This document shows positions 7,701 through 14,600 of a stretch of DNA of 64,000 bases, piece after piece. The stretch spans positions 62,001 through 126,000 of the forward strand of contig JAFSPA010000006.1 of the NCBI GenBank assembly GCA_017443145.1, written 5' to 3'. A program made the translations under genes and the position numbers. How positions within the stretch are numbered: position 1 is the stretch's first letter; every line of letters begins with the position of its first letter. The notes under the pieces are model-generated. The model ran no database searches and was not told where the DNA came from. It worked only from the letters and a program-made list of their open reading frames with translations. The DNA is from Paludibacteraceae bacterium (GTDB lineage: Bacteria > Bacteroidota > Bacteroidia > Bacteroidales > Paludibacteraceae).

Positions 7701-10700
7701 AGATTAGTTTGTTCCAAACAACGGAATCTGTCACCGGTCACACGATTACTTGTGCAGATTGCGGAACGAGTGTGACACCGACGTTTACTGCTGCGCCGAC
7801 AGGCGGAACAGTAGCTGTGACTAAGAGTGGCTCGGCAGTAACAAGCGGTAGCACGGTCAAGACCTGTACTGCTACAGACTTGTCGGTAACCATCACTCCG
7901 GCTTCGCACTACACACTGACGGGCTTTACCGCAAGCGGTTTGACGGAAGGAACGGCAACTATCTCTCCGGCAGTTGCATCAACACTTCCTGCTACCACTG
8001 CCACAACCTTCACGGTAACCGTTTCCGCTGCTGCAACGGGCACATTGAACCTGACTCCGACATTCACGGAAGACACACATATTGCGATTACATGGAGCGT
8101 GAACGGTTCGCCGATTAGTCCTGAAGCCGCAGAAGGATTGACATGGGTTTATTCGGGCGGTAGCATAACCGCTTTGCCGGACGCATCCTTACGTCCTGTG
8201 CCGGCTGGTTGTTCGGGTACGAAGGTATTTGCCGGATGGAGCACGAAGCACTCGGATGCAACGGAAGAAGACGCTTCTTACTACGATGATTTATTCACCG
8301 CAGCCGGTCCGACGAGCATTACTTCTGCTCAGACCTATTACGCGGTGTTCGCAACCAGCAGCAGTAACCTGCTGGCAGGACAAACAATGTGGGCGGAAGA
8401 CTGGGATGGTGCATCCAATGGCTCTACTCCCTCCGGCACAACAGGATATAGTAGCACATCTATCTCGTATGCTTATACGAACGGAGGTTCTGATACTAAA
8501 GTTTATGCCGGAGACGATCAGCATTATGCTGGTGGTTCTTCCCCAGAATTGCTTATTGGGAAGAGCACCGGCGTATTTGACGTAACCAATATTCCTACGG
8601 CAGGTCAAACCGAATTGACGCTTACTTACAAAGCAAATAAGGCATTTGGCGTTTCCAGTGGAACAAGCGGTGTGACAGTTGGCGATGCCAATGTAGATGG
8701 TACTACCTATACCAGAACGATTACCATCAGTCAGTCTCCTGCTGTTAATAACTTTGCTTTGTCATTCACGAATACCAACTCGGGAAACGGTCGTCTCGAT
8801 GACATCAGTCTGGTCGTTCCCGGTTCTGGTACAATGTCGGACTACGTAACCACGTGCGCGCCCTCGTACACGATTACTTATAATAAGAATACGGAGGATG
8901 CCGTAACCAACTTACCGAGTCCGACAAGCGTACTGCAATCGACCGGTTCGGGTACATTGTCTTCGACAGAGCCGAGCCGTGCGACCTATACGTTCTCGGG
9001 TTGGGCAGAGACAACAAGTGGCGCAGTAGCATACGCCGCAGGCGGTTCAATAACAGGTGTAACGGGCGATAAGACCCTGTACGCTGTATGGACTAAGACT
9101 CCGGTAGAGGAAATCAACCTCAACTATTATTTGTTGAATAAATATGTAGGTGACGCATCGGTTACCTTGGAGGTTACGAGCGTCAGTCCTGACGGCGCAG
9201 ACATGAGTGTGACCTGGTCTTCGAGTAACAGTTCTATCGCTCCTGTTGTGGCAGCAACCGGTGTGGTTAGTTTCTCTGCTGTAGGTACAGCCACTATTAC
9301 TGCCACTTCGACAGTTACCGGCACAACATATGCTACTTGCGCTGTAACAGTCCGCAATAAGCCGACGGCTACGTTTGTGGACTTGATACACGGCGGCAAC
9401 GGCACCGACCTTGACGACTACGCCCTGCAAGACGTAGCCGGTACGTCCATTGTCTTCCCGACGCTGAGTAACACCACTGCAGGTGCAGAGACCTGCGATG
9501 ACCAGCATTATATCTTCGTAGGCTGGACAACGAGCGATAACAACACCGACCCGGAAGACGATTTAGTAACGGTAGATGAGTTGGAAGACGATGTCGCCAA
9601 GACCTTCTACGCTGTCTGGGCTGATGGAGTTGCCGGTGTAAGTTACACGAAGTTGACGAGCGCTGATTTCAAGGGTTCACCAACGAAGTATGTATTAGGC
9701 GCAGAAAAATCCACCACCGATGCAACAACCTACTATTTCTATACGTATGGTAGTGCAGATTCAGATTTGAGTTGGGGAACATGCTCTTCGGACCCGACGA
9801 CTAATGCTCCTATCCAATTCACCCTATCAGGAACAGCAAGCGCATTAGTGGCACAAGATGCAAGTGGAAATTATCTACAATCCAGAACATCAGCTAAATT
9901 CCGTATGTCATCCACGTCAACAACAGTGGTGCTTAAAGACAATGGTGATATATATGATAGCGGTAATAGCTACCGTATGCGCTACAATTACAACAATGGT
10001 AGTGGCGGATTAAGATGGTATAATAGTGACTATAATACACCTGCTAATTTCTACGAAGTAGTAACCGGTACCAAACCGAGTTACCGCACATCGTGCTGTA
10101 CGAATAATGTAGCTGCGCCGACGGTAACTGCCACCAATACCGCTTATACCGTCACGCTGACTTGGGCCGCAGTAGCGGATGCAACGGGTTACGAGGTAAG
10201 CTGGAACGGCGGTGCATGGACCGCTGCCACCTCACCGGTGAACAAGACGAGCCTAACCGCATCGACCACCTATACTTATAAGGTACGCGCAACGTACGAC
10301 CCGTTAGCTAAGTGCGGTGCATTGGTAGCAGCCGGAAGTGTGACGACGGATGATGTCTATACCGTGACTTACTCCGGCGGCACAGGTACAGGAAGCTGCT
10401 CGCCGACCGGCAGTGTGGCTTCGGCTACGTACGAAGCAGGTCAGACGGTAACACTTGCGGCAACGAACAGTTATTCGCTGACGAGTAACACGTTTGCAGC
10501 TTGGGTAGTGAAGGATGCAGACAACAACGAAGTGACGGTGACGAACAACCAGTTCACGATGCCTGCAAGCAATGTGACGGTAACGGCGACTTGGACGGCC
10601 GTTCGAGATAAGTACTACGACCGCATGCACCAGAGTACGTCGGCTGCGCAAGGCGGTGTGGCTGACGGCGACGGCAAGTATTACTTGGTTCGTGAGGGAT

Positions 10701-10921
10701 GTAACTACACCGTTCCTTCGCCTGCTGATGATGCCACCGGCGATACCGACTGCCATACAACGCACTACAAGTTACTCGGCTGGATAGCCTATAGTCACTT
10801 AAAGACGGATGGTTCCGGCGAGATTAAGACCGGCGAAGAGAGTTATATCTTCCAAGGCGGTACCGTCAAATCTGCAACCGGCGCAACGTACTACGCGATT
10901 TACGCGATTATGACGGAATAA
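4742..10921 (+). CDS. Giant secreted multi-domain surface protein (InlB B-repeats, Big_2, FN3-like), expressed form of the shufflon
   Basis: This encodes 2059 residues. The signal peptide covers about 1-28 (cleavage near DVWGA). Residues about 29-255 form the exchangeable N-terminal part, a beta-sandwich plus one B-repeat-like unit ending LYAQWETS. CTNLGTINGS (256-265) is the junction. The constant body begins with an FN3-like domain (about 266-362), followed by InlB-type/Flg_new B-repeats with GYTFDGWY, HTFAGW and TFVGWTN signatures (about 595-840). Further parts are a long beta-rich section with more such repeats, a Big_2 domain (about 1460-1540) and a second FN3-like domain (about 1785-1865). 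The protein stops after a B-repeat and lacks the C-terminal sorting tail seen on the proteins at 11667 and 20339. It may therefore have lost its tail or use another attachment. Such proteins typically act in surface adhesion. The exact ligand is unknown. Confidence 0.8.
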   Translation: MNKFNSSKIKWLLVPLVLMTLATSDVWGAKITYTFNSKSWGASPANWTSGKDGGQLTSGQGIQVSKTYSGANGTSPVSFTNISKIEVQYCTNNKSGVGTIKVQVGSGTEQSFSVSAPSSGGTTLKTTTFTYSTKETGSVKVTGTCTTNSVYIYSVTIYYETAITLNKNNGTDDGSVKYDHDASSYATSSFTAVTRDGYTCTGYWTASSGGTKILNANGTLAGASITVNTVPYTSSSSKWAYEGATLTLYAQWETSCTNLGTINGSINCSHTETSSTVTVEVLTAGVNAYGDAANVSGYEFKLYNASSGGSQVGSGSTNSSSGTSYEFTGLSASTNYWFTVRPIGDGTTYCNTTAESSRVQVTTAAAGAKSYCLEVFNSDANTSSPRPTFTSISANEYTLSYTIPGKSGSNWPQYWVGENDAWSSSFSANANFADMNLVKSTSGTIGLAAGATGTLHIWDDNIQSGTNLYIKFDPDGYGISFGPTSGDWTTLAFSSVSSTVYETAIQELTTTQMTTWKYWVGFQSASGYVYSGVDNEGSDNRGSSRNYEMNNMRVRSNASDFKGTRLGSEAAAVRGKFRIWVDNSSEYNFYCHFVPYHRVVFNANYPADAGDSPAPQYSVDVSVEETNSSIALASAPTAPTGYTFDGWYDAADGGTKVTTARTISAGATADIQLYAHWTPISYTLTWNLDGGEITSAGTAAGSVAYGTALTAPTVSKTGHTFAGWSPSVPATMPASNATYTATWTPINYSVTWYAGGTAAGNITTAGGPTTSVAYGSKVTTLPTNPDGSACDKTFVGWTNTTTYTHGTSVLFTDAAGSPAITGATSFYAVFAEVSGGTDYEQVTSLDDIHDGPAYFAYYGSYSGSRWYGVNSVSTITAPVTVSEGVLTTSTDDYTLTEFTIVTVDAANHIYYIKIGDDYVIGSSSSSNTDLSLDDAPYAWTFESINSTTYNMQISHTYTTPSTTCYMKAGVGTATGGKFRSYPTTGQQISLFQTTESVTGHTITCADCGTSVTPTFTAAPTGGTVAVTKSGSAVTSGSTVKTCTATDLSVTITPASHYTLTGFTASGLTEGTATISPAVASTLPATTATTFTVTVSAAATGTLNLTPTFTEDTHIAITWSVNGSPISPEAAEGLTWVYSGGSITALPDASLRPVPAGCSGTKVFAGWSTKHSDATEEDASYYDDLFTAAGPTSITSAQTYYAVFATSSSNLLAGQTMWAEDWDGASNGSTPSGTTGYSSTSISYAYTNGGSDTKVYAGDDQHYAGGSSPELLIGKSTGVFDVTNIPTAGQTELTLTYKANKAFGVSSGTSGVTVGDANVDGTTYTRTITISQSPAVNNFALSFTNTNSGNGRLDDISLVVPGSGTMSDYVTTCAPSYTITYNKNTEDAVTNLPSPTSVLQSTGSGTLSSTEPSRATYTFSGWAETTSGAVAYAAGGSITGVTGDKTLYAVWTKTPVEEINLNYYLLNKYVGDASVTLEVTSVSPDGADMSVTWSSSNSSIAPVVAATGVVSFSAVGTATITATSTVTGTTYATCAVTVRNKPTATFVDLIHGGNGTDLDDYALQDVAGTSIVFPTLSNTTAGAETCDDQHYIFVGWTTSDNNTDPEDDLVTVDELEDDVAKTFYAVWADGVAGVSYTKLTSADFKGSPTKYVLGAEKSTTDATTYYFYTYGSADSDLSWGTCSSDPTTNAPIQFTLSGTASALVAQDASGNYLQSRTSAKFRMSSTSTTVVLKDNGDIYDSGNSYRMRYNYNNGSGGLRWYNSDYNTPANFYEVVTGTKPSYRTSCCTNNVAAPTVTATNTAYTVTLTWAAVADATGYEVSWNGGAWTAATSPVNKTSLTASTTYTYKVRATYDPLAKCGALVAAGSVTTDDVYTVTYSGGTGTGSCSPTGSVASATYEAGQTVTLAATNSYSLTSNTFAAWVVKDADNNEVTVTNNQFTMPASNVTVTATWTAVRDKYYDRMHQSTSAAQGGVADGDGKYYLVREGCNYTVPSPADDATGDTDCHTTHYKLLGWIAYSHLKTDGSGEIKTGEESYIFQGGTVKSATGATYYAIYAIMTE
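5501..5545 (+). repeat. Recombination-site candidate D with 9-6-9 core
   Basis: This contains the 30-bp shared block (5507-5536). Uniquely, it continues into a perfect dyad: ACAATTAAT (5522-5530), a 6-bp centre GGCTCG (5531-5536) and ATTAATTGT (5537-5545). Inverted arms around a 6-bp spacer are the layout of a tyrosine-recombinase core site. In sites A, B and C the left arm and centre are identical but the right arm is degenerate, and the identity ends at the centre. Confidence 0.75.
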
Positions 10922-10987
10922 CGCGAGTAGGCGCCTGCTGCGCCGTTAAACTGTTAAAACGTTAAATCGTTAAACGGTTAATAAGCT

Positions 10988-11011
10988 ATAGAGCCGTTGG
11001 CTCGGCTCTAT
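10988..11011. terminator. Hairpin after the giant gene
   Basis: ATAGAGCC (10988-10995) pairs with GGCTCTAT (11004-11011). There is no T-tract, so it may not be an efficient intrinsic terminator. It lies among short repeats of the GTTAAAC type (10943-10980). Confidence 0.4.
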
Positions 11012-11051
11012 GGCACCAAGCCCCTGATAAATGACGGGGTCCCCTATAAGA

Positions 11052-11067
11052 GATCTTTGACATATTG
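11052..11067 (+). repeat. boxA-like repeat copy 4
   Basis: GATCTTTGACATATTG, upstream of the nucleotidyltransferase promoter. Because it lies before the -33 box it is not in that gene's leader. It would lie in transcripts reading out of the giant gene. Confidence 0.5.
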
Positions 11068-11114
11068 ATTTGCTTACAAAAAGAGGGAAAAATGCATTTT
11101 TTTGAGTAAAAAAG

Positions 11115-11145
11115 TTGCATATTCCAAATATTTGTAGTACTTTTG
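11115..11145 (+). promoter_or_regulatory. Promoter of the nucleotidyltransferase gene
   Basis: A -33 TTG (11115-11117), a 20-bp spacer and a -7 TACTTTTG (11138-11145). Transcription should begin near 11151, leaving only a few bases before the first ATG at 11158. Confidence 0.7.
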
Positions 11146-11157
11146 CACCGAATTTCA

Positions 11158-11469
11158 ATGGAACGAATAATTTCAATGAAAACTACGCAGGAATATATTG
11201 ACCTCTTACGACTACAGATTCCTATTCTAAGGAAACGATATGGAATGACATCCATGTCTTTGTTTGGCTCCGTAGCGCGAGGGGAACAACATGAAGATAG
11301 TGATGTGGATATTCTTGTTGATATGCCGGCATCATTGCGTTCCGTTGGTGGTGCTAATGACTACTTGGAACAATTATTAGGTTGCCACGTGGATATGGTT
11401 CGTAACCATGGACACCTGACTCCTTTATTTCGGAAACAGATAGAACGTGATGGAATTACAATCTTTTGA
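11158..11469 (+). CDS. Minimal nucleotidyltransferase (MntA-like)
   Basis: This encodes a polymerase-beta-superfamily minimal nucleotidyltransferase of about 97-103 residues. The signature GSVARGE...DSDVDILVD supplies the GS motif and two of the catalytic acidic residues. Proteins of this family usually pair with a HEPN partner (HepT) in MntA-HepT toxin-antitoxin modules, where the nucleotidyltransferase AMPylates and silences the HEPN RNase. Two starts are possible, ATG 11158 or ATG 11176. Both are preceded by the same AATTTCA, a small local duplication. The later start gives the more typical N-terminus (MKTTQEYI). The HEPN partner is only a fragment here (next entry), so the gene is probably an orphan remnant of a module, though the enzyme itself looks intact. 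Confidence 0.8.
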   Translation: MERIISMKTTQEYIDLLRLQIPILRKRYGMTSMSLFGSVARGEQHEDSDVDILVDMPASLRSVGGANDYLEQLLGCHVDMVRNHGHLTPLFRKQIERDGITIF

Positions 11470-11539
11470 AAATATCGAAATAATCAATGAGATTCTGTTA
11501 AATATCCGCAAATCCATTTTATTATTGTTAAAAAGATAG
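11450..11539 (+). pseudogene. Truncated HepT-like (HEPN/DUF86) remnant
   Basis: A 29-codon frame overlaps the end of the nucleotidyltransferase by 20 bp, as expected for a translationally coupled mntA-hepT pair. The peptide MELQSFENIEIINEILLNIR resembles the first helix of Bacteroidota HepT-like proteins. It then stops at TAG (11537), with no R-x4-6-H catalytic motif downstream. Loss of most of hepT is inferred from position and weak sequence resemblance. Confidence 0.5.
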
Positions 11540-11578
11540 ATGAAATAAAGTAAAAACTACCTCGATCCCCTTTTGTAA

Positions 11579-11610
11579 GCAACAATATCGAAAGATGTTG
11601 TTGCTTTTTT
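11579..11610 (+). terminator. Intrinsic terminator after the mntA region
   Basis: GCAACA-AT-ATC, a GAAA loop, then GATGTTGTTGC and a run of six Ts (11605-11610). This is a strong rho-independent terminator. Confidence 0.8.
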
Positions 11611-11666
11611 GTATGCAAATCAAAATGTCAAACCAGACGCGAATAATAACTAAATAATATAAAAGT

Positions 11667-14600
11667 ATGAAAAACTTATTGATTCGAGCCTTGGAAAAGG
11701 CAAAAAACAACTGGCGTAAGGGTAGCGCAAGGGTAGCGCATCCCTTGCTGAAACTTTATGCGGTAGTACTACTTATTTGTACGAGCACGAGTGTGTGGGC
11801 AACCGCATATATCCATCAGGCGGTTGGTATCTATGGTACAAGTTATACTACCAACAATACCTGGACAGAAACCGGTACTGCCAATACAGGTGGTACATGT
11901 ACCACAACTGCCTTAAGCAGTAAGATCACCGTTTCTTTAACCAAAGGTTATATCGGTGCCGATGCCATGACTGTATATGGCAAAACTAATCTGAAGGTAC
12001 AATGCACCACAGGCTATAAAGTCTATCGTGTAGTATTCTCACCTGCGAGTGGCAATTCTTCTCCCAACACTGCAGCAGGCCATTTAAGTTGCAACGGTAG
12101 TGGTTCTATCTCGCAGAACACATGGTGGAGCTCGTCCGATGAAGGAAATAACTCTATTACTTTTACCGGAACAGATGCGGATGATAATTTCAAGATAACC
12201 CATCTTAACATCTATATTAGATATGAGGCAACATCTGCCCAGGCAACTCTATCGCCTACCTCTGTTACGGTAAATGCTCAAGACGTACAAACGAAGAGCT
12301 TTTCACTTACAACGAATATGGGATCTTTCCCTGGAGGCAGTTATTTCCAGAATAAAGTTTACACGGATGCATCTACAAGTGATATAGATTTTGATGATTA
12401 TAACGTATATGGAACTATCTCAAGTGGTAGCTCTATTTCTACAACCATATATGGTTATAATGTAGGTACGTACGACGCATATTTCATTCTGGGACAAACA
12501 GAAGTCGGAAGTAATAATAACAAGAATTACTCTGCAGTGGGCATTGAATTACCTTTTACCATTACTGTTGTAGACGCCTGTGCCAATCAAACGGAGGTGA
12601 AATTTGCACATCCTGCTGGTTATGACTTGAAAGTAGGTGCATCGAATTTCACTAATGCTGCAACGGCGTATATCAAGAACACCAATACTGCAACGGGGCA
12701 GGCTGTAACCTATACCTCGGACAATCCCTCGGTAGCATCAGTCAATGCTTCCACCGGTGCTATCACGTTAGGAAGCACGGTCGGCACAGCAACTATTACG
12801 GCATCTGTGGAAAGTGATGGACAGACCTACTGCGACTCAGAGAATAGTTATACCATTACGCTCTCGAAATACACTGTCACCTACCATTATCCCACTTGTG
12901 CGGCATCGCAGCCGGAGGATGAAGAAAACGTGAGCGGCTCTCTGTCCCTGCCAACCAATATGGAGGTGGATGGCTATCGCTTCGCAGGTTGGACAACTGC
13001 CGCTGTTACAACCAATCCTTCCAGCGTCTCGCCGCTATACACAAGCAGCGTGACCGTTTCGAGCGATATGGATTTGTATGCCGTTTATACCAAAACGAGT
13101 TCTACGTTTACGCTGGTAGATAAGGGAACAACTACTCCTGAAGCAGGCGAATATGTGATTGTGAGTTCCTATTCCTCCGGTTCGACCAAGGTGTTAACTG
13201 CGGACATTGACAACAAATACAAGATTGCCGCTAATACAAGTGATTACACCATCACTGCGGTAAAGACATTGTCTTGTCAAGAAGAGGCATGTATTTGGAC
13301 TATTGCAGCCGTAAGTGGGGGATTTACAATCCGCAACAACTCGACAGGCAAGTATTTAGGAGCTGCCAGTGGAGCTTCCGGTTCGTCTGACCAGAAACTT
13401 CGCTTGGAGACCTCGACAGGAGATTATACCACTTGGACACTGACACGTGAGTCAACCAAGGTTCCTTTTACCACCATCAACAACAAACGTAATACAGATG
13501 GCGAGACAACTAAAAATCTAATGTGTAGTGGTAACTATTACGCTTTCTACAGTTCCGGAACGAGTCCATACTTGTTCAAGCGTGCTTCGTCTTCGGGAAC
13601 CTACACGAGCAATCCGGATTGTAATGCCACAGAATACAAGGTGACTATCCAGCAACAAGACGGCGGAACGGTTACTGCAAGTGCATCGGCTAACGGCACA
13701 TGGTCGGATCCTGTGCTGAACGGAATGCACGGAGGCGAGACGATTACTATTACCGCTACGCCGGACAGTTATCACGACTTTGCCAGTTGGACGGTTGTAA
13801 GTGGTGGTGTGTCGGTGTCTCCAAGTGACGATTCTCCGGCGACCTTCACAATGCCGGCGAACGATGTGGTTATACGCCCGAACTATACGGCAAGATCGTA
13901 TGACATCACATATAAGGACAAAGGCAATAACACCTTTAGCGGCGATGCGATCGCTTCTTCGTACAACAGTTACACCTATGGCGTGGGTCTGACCTTGCCT
14001 GAACCGACGAAGGATGACTATGTGTTCATGGGCTGGTATGCCGAGACAGACTGTTCCGGAAGCCGTGTGACCACTATATCCACTACCGATAATGGCAACA
14101 AGACATTCTATGCATTATGGATGACGTACGATGACCCGTTGGCTTGGTGTCCGGAACCGGAAGTACATCTAACGGGTGACAATGTATTCATCACTTCTAC
14201 TAACGGTAAGTCTATCATGGCGGTTAACACTTTGACCTTAAATGCGATTAACCTTGTACCGGGAAGTACGGTTCGTTTGAGTACTCCTGCGGGCAGCGGC
14301 ATCATGTTCTCCGCAAGCGGTGTCAAATACAATGCGACGACCGCGACATTAGACATAACTGCATCCGACCCGGGCGGAACGATTACAGATGTACCTATTT
14401 ATGTACACTACTATCCGACGTCGGCAGGTACGGGTGCTCCGGCAGACATAACAGTAACTGCTACGTACCAGACCAATACGGATTATTACTCGACGCAAGA
14501 TGTACATGTTCGTAACATGCCGAGTGCGTTTGCGATTGCGACGAAGGTCGGTGGCAGCTGGTACGCGTTGAAGGCCAATATGTCAGGAGCAACCAACCCG

